Source: Ophiothrix spiculata
Lineage: Eukaryota > Echinodermata > Ophiuroidea > Amphilepidida > Ophiotrichidae
Length of the DNA: 28,169 bases
Assembly (NCBI GenBank): GCA_000969725.1
Contig: JXSR01S066368.1
Reading direction: 5' to 3' (one strand)
The notes beneath the pieces were generated by a model that saw only the letters and a list, made by a program, of their open reading frames with translations, was not told the DNA's origin and did not search any database. The position numbers and the translations under genes are program-made. Shown here piece by piece: positions 1-12,500 of the stretch (positions are counted from its first letter, which is position 1; each line of letters starts with the position of its first letter).

Positions 1-334
1 AAATTTCTTAAAGTTAATAAAAGTATACATTTCCAGAAAGGAATTTTCACAAGGAACATGATGGTGTTGTTGATTTTTGACCAAAAATCACATTTTTTTG
101 AGAAAATCACGAAAAACACATTTTTTGGCCATTTGGGCTTCCATCCAAGCTAAATATAACATTTAAAAAAACACACCTTGGAATGGGAATTCTAATTTTA
201 AACACCCACTCGGATGTTGCGTCATTTTTACCTTTTAGGATTTTGGCCAATTTTTTGATTTTCATACCAAATAAGGTCAAAAAATGACCAAAAATTGAAA
301 AAAAAAAAGATTGATTTATGTTTCTATTTCACAG
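1..334 (+). other. OXA1L intron (partial)
   Basis: AT-rich non-coding sequence with short homopolymer runs, ending in the acceptor before 335. I see no initiator exon here. Confidence 0.6.
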
Positions 335-511
335 AGAATATCCTACTACCACTCTACAACACAGTCATGTATCACTAGGTTACCAGTCAGAGGCACACAG
401 TGCAAGCTTCACCAGCACCGGTGGTTATATAGAACAAATAGCGTAGCATCAACAGGGGTTAGCAATACAGTCAGGTGGTGTAGTGGGCAGACAGCATTAA
501 ATAATGAAGAA
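335..511 (+). CDS. OXA1L: OXA1L exon, presequence region
   Basis: A pyrimidine-rich acceptor ending TTTCACAG precedes the exon and a GTGAGT donor follows it. It is 59 codons long, phase 0 at both ends, and joins in frame to the exon at 1873. The peptide is rich in Arg, Ser and Thr, with acidic residues only as the final EE, which fits a mitochondrial targeting sequence or its C-terminal part. No ATG is needed here: the codons left of 335 are intronic. Assignment rests on splice sites, phase and composition, because presequences are not conserved. Confidence 0.8.
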
Positions 512-3500
512 GTGAGTATTGGTGATGACTCAACAGGGATGGGGGTAGGCATTCAGCTTGAAATACAAATACAGGGTATTACTGACCTGATTATGGGGTA
601 AATATTAAAGCAATCCTCTAATCAGAATGACCTGGGCATGATTTTTATGAGAACATGTATTTTAGAATCGTCCAAGTCAAATACTAAATAAATAGAGTAA
701 TTTTCCTGGAGGAAAAGGAGTCCAACCAGGCCTCGCCTAGTGTTTGGTAATTCAATTCTAGCACAGATGAATGAACTGGAGATTCTTGGTGTCACCATTG
801 ACAGCAAACTTACATGGACAAAGCATGTCTCCAACATAGCCTCTCGAGCTGGACAGAGGTTGGGAGCCCTCAGAAGAGTGGTCCAACAAGCTTGACCAGA
901 GAGGTAGAGCAACCATCTGCAAGGCCCAAGTTTGAAGTGTAATGAAATACGCATCTCTTTCATGGATGAGTGCTAGCCCCACTACACTTGGGCTGCTGGA
1001 TTCAATCTAAAGGAAGGCACTTTGAATTATAGGTGTGGACGAGGATGAAGCAAAATCTGAACTCAGCATCTCTTCGCTCCACCAAAGACGACAGGTTGCA
1101 TCAGCTACAGTCTTTTATTTACAAGATGCATACCAGCTCATGTCCCGCAGACCTTCATGCTTTGCTTCCTCAACAATATGTTGTCATGAGACCCACTCGT
1201 TAGAGTTTATCAATGCCCTGCCATGCTCTTCCAACTCCTGTTTCTAGAACTGTCTCCACTGGTTGCACATTTATTTACACAGCAGTACATGTATGGAATG
1301 GCTTACCAGAAGGTGTAGTTGGTGACATTACCGAGAATGGAGTTACATCCTTCAAGAGGAGAGCGCATTTGTACCTTATGTCATGTGTATGAGGCTGCAC
1401 CTTTGCACTACAGTTCTCTTCTTCTTGCCGTGAACCACTGATTAGGCCATGGAGATTACTATCATATAGTGCCGAATAGCTTATGATAGCCCTTCAATTT
1501 TGTTCTTCATGGGTTATTGTTCACTTCAGCATTTTATAAAAAAAATACATTTGATTTTTTAGAGTACTGTATGAAAAAATGTGGTTTTTGATAGGCCTGC
1601 AATTTTCATGATCATTAAATGTATTCATCTAATTCAGTGTAATTAGCATATAGGTTGTTTTATTCTTGGTCATTGTGAGACATTAGTTTCTAGAATAAGA
1701 ATGAAATATTTTTATTTCATCTACATAAGAATTCTTCCTCCTTGTACATATATACTTATAAATAACTTGGACTATACATGTTGTAGTTTATTTCACTCGT
1801 ATATCATACACATGCATAGAAAACAAGACATGGTAACAATTAAAGTTTCTCATTTTCTTGATTTATTTGCAGTTAACAGACACAGCCAAGTCACTAGTTG
1901 ACACATCGCTGTTATCAAATCCATCCAGCGACGTCCTTAGCTCTTCAGCTCAGCAGATACTGGAACCAGTCAAGGAGGTGCCGTTTAGTGAGCTTGGTCT
2001 GGGTGCATTTACACCTGTAGGAATTTTGCAAAGTTGTCTAGAATTTTTTCACATGGGTGTGGGGTTACCATGGTGGGGTGCAATAGCTTTAGGTAGGTAG
2101 ATACCGTCATTTATGGATATTAAACCGCACATAATATAAAGCGTATTTATAAGGCCAAATAAAATTAATAGTTTGTGTCAAAGCTCTCACGCGCATTAGT
2201 TTTATCGTGCGCGTTTAGTTTCCCTCAAATCAGAAAAAAAATTGTATTAACCATTTTTTTATGATTTTTCACCGAAACTGTGAAAAAGCAAATGACAACA
2301 ATGGTCAATTTAATTTATTTTGTCTGTATTCTGTTTTTCAAGTCTAAAAACATATGGAACTTTTGTAGAATAGCACTCAGGACTTCTGTCACACAAGAAA
2401 AAAATCTAAAAAAACCCCAAAACACACCTTACAGAAAAATCGCATTTTGCATCTGATTTTCAAGAGAAGGAGAGCTTTGAGACAAACTGTATATTATTTT
2501 GATTATTTAGCCTAATTGGGAGATTTTATTGTGTAGAAATATTGCAATATTGCCTTGAATTTTTCACATTTACGTCCATTTGCCATCGTTGGGTGTGTCA
2601 GCTTTAGATGGGACGATAGCGTAAATTCCAGAATTTGTGTGGCACAAACTTTTAAGGAGCATGGTCTGATTATTTCAACTTTTTTTCAAACTTTTTCGAG
2701 ATTTTGTTACCAAAATATTGCTCATATTTTTCTCATAACCCATGTGGTATTTCTCGGCTGAGTTATGATCTGTTTTGGAGTTATATACGAAAATGTGTCT
2801 AATTATGGTTACAACCATAATTAATTTTACACAGTAGCGTATCTAAAGGCGGCTCTGATATACAAAATTACCCATAAAATCAGAACGGTTAGACGGATTC
2901 AGCTGAGATTTGAAACTTAAACTTCTTTAGTGGTCATCTTTCATATGACACTGAAAACTTAATTTTGTAAAATCGGACCAAGCTCCTTTAAACTACGCAT
3001 TTAGGACTGATAGACATGCACCTGTAAGAATATTGCACATATTGCCCTTTTCATGAATTAATTAATCAGTTACTTAAGTCTAAAAGATGTTGCAGATCAC
3101 ACTTTTACTTTGCTTGTTTATATTTCTGTGTCACAGGTACTGTTATAGTTAGGATATGCGTATTCCCGCTTATTATCAAATCTCAGAGACACGCGGCAAA
3201 TATGAATAACCACATGCCAGATTTCCAGAAACTTACGGAGAAGATCAATAATGCTAGAGCTGACAAGGATCAGATGGAAGGTATGTCTAGCAAAAAGACA
3301 TTTTTAAATGTAGATTTGAGGCCGTCAATGTAAAATATTACCATTAAATGTAGGCCTGGGACTAAAAACCGGGTACCCGCCCGTCATGAAATTACCCGGG
3401 TACAAAATCTGCCGACTAATTACCCGAAGTAGACAATAAATCATGGAGTTTTGAACAAAAAAAATTGAGTTCAACAATTTATGATAAAATCATCATCTGA

Positions 3501-6500
3501 TCGAAGTAAACATAATAAATCATGACCACAATTTGCAAAAAAAAAAATCAATTTTTTGGTGTAATTGAGACATCATATGGTCGTAGTAGACCCGTTCTAA
3601 CAATATAAATGCTCAATTATCAATTCGGTCAGGTACCCGGGTACCCGACCGAAAAAAATCGGGAACCCGGGTAACAAATTACCCAAAAAGTCCCAGGACT
3701 AATTAAAATTCTGTTTATGACTATTCTGTTTATTTTGTTTATGACTATAATCAAGGTTGATTTAAACAGGGAATTCCTTAGGGTGTTAACCACATTTTCT
3801 TCATTAAAAGTATATTAAGAAATTTAGTTGTCAAAATTATCAAAATTCGACCCAAGCACATTTACAATTAACTGTAAAATTTTGTATGTTGACATTTTCC
3901 TGAACTTTCAGACATGGTAAGGCAATTGATTTAATTTAACAGGTCTGAAAATTATTTAACCTATGCCCTCTATCAATTACAGCTGTTCAAATTTGAGTTT
4001 TTCTCTATCAGGGTTTTTCTCACTATATACAAATTTTGGTTCACATACACTGTACAATTTGTAGTTGACTTTGTTATAATGATTTCAATGACATTCAACA
4101 TTGATTGCCAACTACAGGGTGGTTCAAAAAACCCCAAACCCAAGTTCAAAGTCATTTTTTACTTAGCAATTGTACGTCTATCAACTTCAGTTGTGGGATA
4201 GGTTTTAAACCATACCTGCATTTTTGATCAAGTTTTGATCATTGGTTTTTAAGATACAGTCCATTATCAAAATATTACTTCAAAGTGGTTTGTCCACGAT
4301 AGCTCCTCTGTCCTTCTGACTTCAACCCTTCAATGGATTACACAACTTTGATGTGTAATCAATTTAAGTACTGCACTGCATGTTGTGTTATGGGCGTTCC
4401 CTGCATGAATCAAAGGCGTTTTCAATGCATTTTCCTAGCTGATCTTTCGAAGACCTTCAATGTAATCTCGTCACTTTACAGCACCTAAGGGCCTGAAATC
4501 TATCTGACAACGATTGAGTGACTAAGTCTAACCACTCTGTTGGAAAATAATTACCGAACAAGACAAAACAAACAAACAAACCATCAAAATTATGTTAGCT
4601 GTAGTTTAGAGGCCTCTTGTATGAACCATAAACTGAACTGCACCATTACGTTGCTGAAACTGGGGTAGTCCAGTAAAATTAACAGAAATTTGCTTGAAAG
4701 GTCAAAGTAATTAGAACAGAAATGAAACTTCTACTATGCATTTTCTGAAGGTGTCAGAAATAATATACAAAAAAGTTTACCAAAATCAACCCTTTGGAAG
4801 TATGGGAAAAATGAGAAAAACAAAATGGCCGCCAAAATAGCATATATTTACTATAATAATCTGCTTACAAAAACCCTTTTTAACAACTTAATATGCAAAA
4901 TTATCATTGTGCAATGTTGTCTTTAACAATAGCAAATACATATTTAGAAATTGATTTAGGTCAATTGCATGTTATAGATTCAAGATGGCTGCCAAATAGC
5001 ATATATTCATGAAAATCGAAAAAAACAAGCATATTTAAATTAAAAAGTTTACAAATTAAGAGAAAGAAACATAAGGATTATAAATTTGAACTCAAGTCAT
5101 GCCTTTTACTAATTTTAAATAAAAAATGGAACCCATTAAAGGTCCAAAATGGCCACTAATGATACAATCTTGTAGCTCAAAATGGATAAAAGTGCAATTA
5201 AACAGTATTAAAAACCTTTGATATTCAAAATAATTGATGTAAGATGGGTATGAGGGTAGGAAAGACCAATTCCTCCCTATGTTTTATTTCAAACATGTTT
5301 CAGATTTCAAATGACGTTCGTAACAAGGTTCGAAATTAGCTAACTAAAATCATTTTGTCGCTCAAATATGGATAAAGGGGCATTTGAACAGCACCGTAAA
5401 CCTCCTTCTTTTTTAGATAATCAATAGAAAATGATGTCTAGGGTATCAAAAGCTTCACTGCTCCCTCAAGCATTTTAAAATCTAAAAAGCACACCATAAA
5501 AAAGTCCAAAATTGCCATCAAAATTCATTTTTGTCACACAATAGAGATTGAAGAATGCATTAAAACAGCATTAAAATTGTATACCTTTTTCAAAATAATC
5601 AATGGAAAATGGCTTTGAGGGTAACCAACAGACGAATCTCTTCAAAACCTGTTTCAAATCCAATATGCCACCCATTATAAGGCCCAAAATGACCACCAAA
5701 ATCACCCAATATTGTGTTAAGGTGGCATTAAACAGCATTATTTTTTTTTTCAAATTTAAAGATAGAAAATGGTTATGAAGGTACCAACAGATCCACTTGT
5801 TCACAAATCATATTGCTAACATGATTCAAATATAATATGGACCCCCAAAAAAGTCTAAAATTGCCGCCAGATTATATTTTGGAGGCTCAAAATGGGTTTA
5901 ATGGCACATCAAAACCTTATTTGTTTCAAAAGAATTAACGGAAACTGGCTTTGAAGTTTCCAGCAGATCAACCCCTCCAAACTTTCTGTTGCTAACATGT
6001 TTCAAATCCAAAATAACGCCCATTATAAGTTCCACAATGACCAATGAAGTGCAATTTTGTTGTTGAAAAATTATTTAGAGAGGCATTAAAACAGAATTGA
6101 AAAGCATTTTTTTCAAAATGATTAATTAGAGACAGCTTTTCAGGGTACCAGGTTACTAACAGACCAACTCATCCTTAGATTTTGTTGTTAGGTGTTCCAA
6201 ATTCAAAATGACGCCCTTAAAAAATTCAAAATGACCGCCAAAATTGAATATAACGCCATATATAGAGCAATGAAAACCTGATTTTATTTCAAAATATCGA
6301 TGAAGGATGGCTTTGAAAGATGAAACAGACCTAATTCTACTCAAACTCAATTAATAACATGTCTTAAAATCACGATAGGGCCTATGATACTATAATAATT
6401 TCATGTAGTTTATCTATTAATCCCGCTTTTAATAATTAGAATTAAAGAATGGATGATTGTCAGCCATTTTGAATCATGACAAAGTATCTATACAAACAGT

Positions 6501-9500
6501 AAAATACAGTGAGGATCTATTTAAGATGCATCAAGTAGACACGCTGTATATTTTGCTGTAGATGATATTGACAAATAACATACTGTAACAATAGTTGCTT
6601 TTTGCAGCCATTTTGGTGGCCATTTTGTAAAATATACCAGAAGTGAATAATGTAAGCATGATAATATGATCACAGCTATAATATTTACTAAATTATTGCA
6701 AATTTGCATATGTGTTTTTGACAAATACATTGTTTACAGAATGGTTAAGGCATATTTAAGGTGCATTTGGCGGCCATTTTGAAAAATTGACTTTTCCCAT
6801 ATTTCCCAAGGGTTGATTTTGGTAAACTTTTTTGTATATTAATTCTGACACCTTCAGAAAATGCATAGTGGAAGTTTCATTTCTGTTCTCATTATTTTGA
6901 CCATTAGATGCGATTTAACTGCAGTATAACATGTGTGGAACCAAATATAGTGCAGATCATGGGGAACAGGTCTTCGTGGAAAAGCCACTTTGAAGGACAA
7001 TTTACGTAATGAGCTATATCTTAAGACCTCAAGATGCAAATTGCACAAATCTTTAACCCTAAAAGAGCCGGGGAGGGGGGGCGGAATCCGCCCCCCCCTC
7101 CGGAAATTTTTTTATACCTCCGCCGGTTGTTATTTTTTCGCGCTGAAACTTCTTGACTTTTTTCCTTAAAGCCTTGCGCTTCTTTTAAGACCATTTTTGT
7201 GAAAATCGGACCTAGGGTTAGGACGTGGCGTTCCAAAATGGGACGCTGGGTCAACCGAAAAACTGACCAAAAACTGATTTACAAATCGTGTTTTTTGTTA
7301 TTATGATACACTTCCACTATGTTTTATTGTATTTATTTGATTTATTTTGAGTAAGAACATGCCTAAGTATACTTTGACACACATTATTGATAAAAATTGC
7401 AACTTTTGCTCGAAAAAAATTTCGAAAAACCACGATTTTGGCGATTTTTGGTAATTTTCGCGTTTTTCGACGCGACGTCAATTATGACGTCACTGTGACG
7501 TCATACAAGGTCCGATTTCAATTTTTTTTGGTACCAATGGACTCGTGAGGGTCCTAGCTATCCACCAGTACCCTACACTTAATGTTTCGTCAATCGGTTT
7601 CCGAGATCGGAAGGCTGTGAGATGGGTCGAAAAAGCCCGGCTCTTTGAGGGTTAAGGGATGGTTTATAAGGTATTAATAATAATTCCTTTGCAAATTCAA
7701 GTTGATTGAGGTATAATTTCTGTCTGAAAAGTGGCCTTGAACATGGGTTCTAAGTTTTTTGATCCACCCTGTAATTTCGGAGTTTTTTAGCAGCTAACAC
7801 CTGGATAATATTTTGATGGAACCAAACCAGCAAAACTGGGGTCAGGGGCAACAGTCCCTTTGCAGGGCTTAAAGGGGCAAACAATGAACTTATTTAGAAA
7901 TTTAATCTTTAGAGTTAAATTCCTTCTAAAATTAAAATTCACCCACCACAATGACTAGATTTAAGTTATAGCAGAACTCTTGAATAAAGCACTATGATTT
8001 TTAACAAAACAAATTATAATACCTGAACCTTTAAATAACTTGGTGTGAAATATTTTATAGCAATTTATTTTAATACAAACTAAATTTGATGTCCTTTTTC
8101 TTTTTGTTTAGTTCTCAAACTGTCTCAAGAGATGCAGCAGTATATGAAGAAATATGACGTGAATCCCATGAAGAATTTTGTCCCTATTCTGGTCCAGGTA
8201 AGCTACATTGCCTTATGGGGCAATTTCAATTTCTTTTAGAACTTAATCCTACATTGCCTTTAGGGCCATTGCTATGCCCCAATTGTGGTCCTGGTGAGGT
8301 ATTTTGCCCTCAAGGCGTCAGAGCACAATTTTGTGTGACCGGCCGCAACCTGGCAACAGCTTTGATTTTCCAAGATGACGACCGTAGGTTTGATTTTTCA
8401 CTCAAAGATTATCGTAAAATATTCATTAAATGTTTTGAAATTATTTTGAGGTGCATTATCAAGCCTACGGTTGCCATTCTGGAAAATAAGGCTGTGGCTA
8501 GGTTGTGGCCCACAGCTGCTTTAGAAAGTGTGCATGACTGAACGGAATTAACTTCCGGTGTAAAATATCTGTAAAAGTAGAATTCAAAGAAAATCAAAAC
8601 TTGACCTGTAAACTCCTGATACTATTAGTTACCCCCTGCTTATTGACGAAATACAGGCAAATATCTAGGGTCTGGTGCCATATTCCATGAGGCCGTTTGA
8701 ACAAGCAGGGGCAATGAATTTATCGTCTAAAGTGACATGATTTTGTAATCTCGTTGGTAAACCTACAATCCAAAACAATAATAGTTTTAAAAGCCTTTAA
8801 AACAAAGCATTAAAAAAACCTGAGTTACAACCGTGGGGCGCAACTGGTTGGATATGAGCAAATTGATTTGCGCACATACGCTCACGTTGAGATCACTGCG
8901 TAAACCCTGCACTACATGAGCAATACACTCTTACGCAGTATGTATTTCTAGAAGCAGCTTTGCATTCTGAACATGGGATGGTGAGGTCATTCTTTTACCA
9001 AAAGGAGTAATTTTGGCCTTAAGGTCCCAAAATCACGTTTTTTGGCCCAAAATTTTACGGAAAGCTAACTAAATTTTGCTTTGGTGAAATTTTGAACTAT
9101 TTTTCTTTTTAGAATCTAGAAAGCAATATAATGTGATAATATATGTAAGAGACAGTAGGTCTACTGCTAAACTCTGTAAATCTTGAAGTATGCAACAGCA
9201 GCCATTTAACGCACATAAACCAATATGACCATACGAGGAAGTAAATTAGTACGTATTTCTTGAATCACAGCAATATACCAAATCTTCTGAATATTTAAAT
9301 CAACTTATGGTCAATGTTTGTCTATGTGTTGGCAACAAAATTAGCCCCAAATAATATCAAAACCATGAAGAGTTCCTATTAAAAAATATTAATATGATGT
9401 GATTTGGCTTAGTCAGTCCTAATCAATCATTACTTGTCTCCTACACAATACAAAACCACCAGTTCACAATGTAATAGAATACAAGGGATATGCTATGGAT

Positions 9501-12500
9501 CTCGTAACAGAGTCTGATTGCTTGTTGCATACTTAAAGGTTTATAGAGTATAGGTTGTGTATGTCTCTCCAACATATAGTTAACCTTTTTGCTCTGTTGT
9601 CTGTTCTCTTCCCAGGCTCCCGTTTTTATTTCCTTCTTTCTGGCTCTACGAGGAATGGCTTCGTTACCTGTAGAAAGCATGACACAGGGCGGAATGTTTT
9701 GGTTTACCGATCTGACGATTGCTGATCCGTTTTATGCCCTACCAGTAATAGCTAGTGTATCAATGTTGTCTATCATAAGGGTGAGTTTGAATCATTGAAA
9801 GCATGACGCAGGGCGGGCTGTTTTGGTTTACTGATCTGACGATTGCTGATCCGTTTTATGCCCTACCAGTAATAGCTAGTGTATCAATGTTGTCTATGAT
9901 AAGGGTGAGTTTGAATCATTGAAAGTAATTTACAATTCAGCAACTCGACATATCGCTTTATACAGGCGCGTACCGTTGTTGATTTCTGATGAACCAGATA
10001 TTCAAATTAGTGTGTTATGCATGGCATAGCGTTCACGTAAGTGCGTTTACACAGTACGCATAAGACGGCAAACTGTTCCTCACGCCTCGTGATCTGAGTA
10101 CGATGCTTGGGAATATTTGAAAATGGCAAAGTAACAATATTTATAAAGTAGTATTTTGCTTCAGATTCTGCTAAATATAGGCCTAATAGTAAACTGAAAA
10201 CCATTTGGATATAAATGTTCTTATAAGTGTTGGTAGAATTCATCAATATTGGTTTAAAACTGGTCAACAACACTTACTTTTTATGACGTATATTTCAGTG
10301 ATACCCATCACCGTCCTCAGCGTTCTAATTCTGAGTTCCAACTGATCCTCCTCTGAATCTCGCCGCAGATGACGTCCTAGTTGACGGTATTTCCAGAATA
10401 GAATCATAAATTGATGAAAGTTCGCGCCCCCCGTCTCTATTTAAGGTGGGGTTGGTCTCTTTCTTGATGTAAATAGCCTCTCTTATTTTTCGAGGTCGAA
10501 ATTTGTCCTCCCTGCATAGCAGAGAGATTATAAGCGGTTTTAGCGGTGTGTTCTTTGAGCCGCTCACCTAACACTCGTTTAGTTTCTCCAACATAAACTT
10601 TATTACAACTGCTGCACGGAATTTTGTACACAACTCCAGACTGTTCTTCAACTTTTGTCTTGTCCTTAAGCAATTTACGCAGAGTTTGATGTGGTTTATT
10701 TAATGAAAATATATCCAAATATATTTGGATATATTTTCATTCTTTAAGATTTCAGAATGATTTTCGTTGTTGAAAGGTATTCAAACAAGCTACAAAGTTG
10801 TTCATCAAGAATTAACATCTCTGCATCCGATGCATCAGCATATTTTTACCATGTTTGGGTGGCTAAAGCCTCCGTCGCGTGATAAAAATAAGCAGAGGCA
10901 TGGATGCATACCTGCCAACTGTCCCGAATTTATCAGGATTGTTCCGATTTACAACTCATAAAATGACAAAAAATTAGGACATCCCGATTTTGAGATATTA
11001 AAAAAAAATAAAAATACAAGGAAAAGTCGCCATACCTGACCTGTTTTCAGTAAATATTTATGCTCTTGTGGCATATATTTGGGCCAAAACCTAAAAAAAG
11101 CCTAATAAGATAAGGAAAGTCACAAAGCCACATATATTCAATACATATTTATGCTCTTGGAACATATGTAAGCCAAAAAACTTTTTGTCCAGATTTCGGG
11201 TTTTACAATGTTGACAGGATGCATTTTGTTGATTTTGATGAACAACTTTGTAGCATGTTTGAATACCTAAATATATAAACTTTCATCAGAGGCTCTGGTC
11301 ATAACAACGGACCATCAGTGACATCAGTAGTACAAATCCTCTATTGCTGCAGAAATTATACAAACACAATATGGTTTGAGGGGAAGGTATCACAAAGTAC
11401 TGTTCTGGAGGTGTTGGATGGTCCAAAGTATTGATCATCCAACACTAAGGGATGGTATTTTGAAATACTTATTTGAAATAAACCATGTTGTTACATCTCT
11501 ACTAAGTCACAATTTAACTTGGAAATCATTTTAAAAGTCAACAAATTCATTATTTTGTCATGAAAGAGAATTGGTTGTCGGCTCATTTGTGCAGGATTTT
11601 TCCAACGGAAAAGGAAGTACCTTCCAATTGATCTGTAATGCACATATTGTGTTTTTACTTTGTTAGGTAGAGCAGGTGACAATATTTTTGGTCTCAATTT
11701 TGTTCTCCACTTCTAGCTCGGTGGTGAAGCAGGAGTGAGCAACCCACAGGCAGAAAAGGTCAAGAAGTTCATGAGCTTCCTGCCGTTTGTCATCTTACCA
11801 TTCACTGTGCATCTACCTCAGGTTTGTATATAGACTTATGTCCGTCCGGGGAAGGTTGTATTTCCTTCACGTAAATGAATTCCTTTCGCGGTTCAATTTC
11901 TCTAAAGGAATTCCTTCACTGTAGAGTAAAGGAATTCATTCAACAGTAAAGGAATTCATTCACGCTAAATTAAAGTCAATTTTTAGAGCAATTTATGAAA
12001 ATCTGAGAACATTTTAAAGCATTTTCATGTTGTATGGGACCTATTCTGAAAATTTAGCTATGAAATTTTGAATTCTATGTGCAGAAAATTTTTCGTGTTT
12101 TTTTGAAAAATTTGCTTTACTATGTTCTCCTATTTTCATAGGTTACTCCAAAAATTTAAAGTTAGCGTGAATTATTTTCTCTACAGTGAAGGAATTCACA
12201 TCTTGTTGAACTGCACAGTTATTGTAAATGCACTTTTTTGAGTCATTCTGAAAAGAAGTATTTCTGCATTTTTACTGTATTTACAAACTATCAATATCCA
12301 CACTCGAAGTTGATTTTGTGTGAGCAGAAACAAAGATTAAGGTGTCTGGTCCACGCGTAGCTTGTTTTAATTTCGCAAGTGCAACAACACGCATGCGCAA
12401 TATACGCAGAATAGAGTTTTGAAGCAAAAAATGTCACATTTTCTCATTTTTCGTGAAAAATAGGTCGGTGACCCCATTTTTGATTTTGTTAATTGAAAGA

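Larger units (their letters stand above)
4115..7771. mobile_element. 3.66-kb long-inverted-repeat element flanked by TA
   Basis: CAGGGTGGTTCAAAAAA at the left end is mirrored by TTTTTTGATCCACCCTG at the right end, with TA outside both (4113-4114, 7772-7773). The arms stay alignable inward: the left block near 4240-4310 pairs with 6965-7030, and 4699-4842 pairs with 6762-6905. The left arm holds about 350 bp that the right lacks; the right arm is split by a separate insertion at 7053-7655. Between the arms is a diverged tandem array. No transposase ORF is visible. TA flanks suggest a Tc1/mariner-type target, but the long arms are foldback-like. Confidence 0.72.

Noticed and set aside
622..982. 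Minus-strand open frames
   Set aside because: They are antisense to a decayed non-LTR reverse transcriptase on the + strand.
5139..6382. CRISPR-like array
   Set aside because: The units are ~180 bp, diverged and contiguous, without short identical repeats and unique spacers; the DNA is eukaryotic.
7021..7254. Glycine-rich minus-strand frame
   Set aside because: It arises from the C/G run inside the piggyBac-like MITE.
9589..9798. A 69-residue open frame as a separate gene
   Set aside because: It is the OXA1L exon 9616-9780 plus intronic codons.
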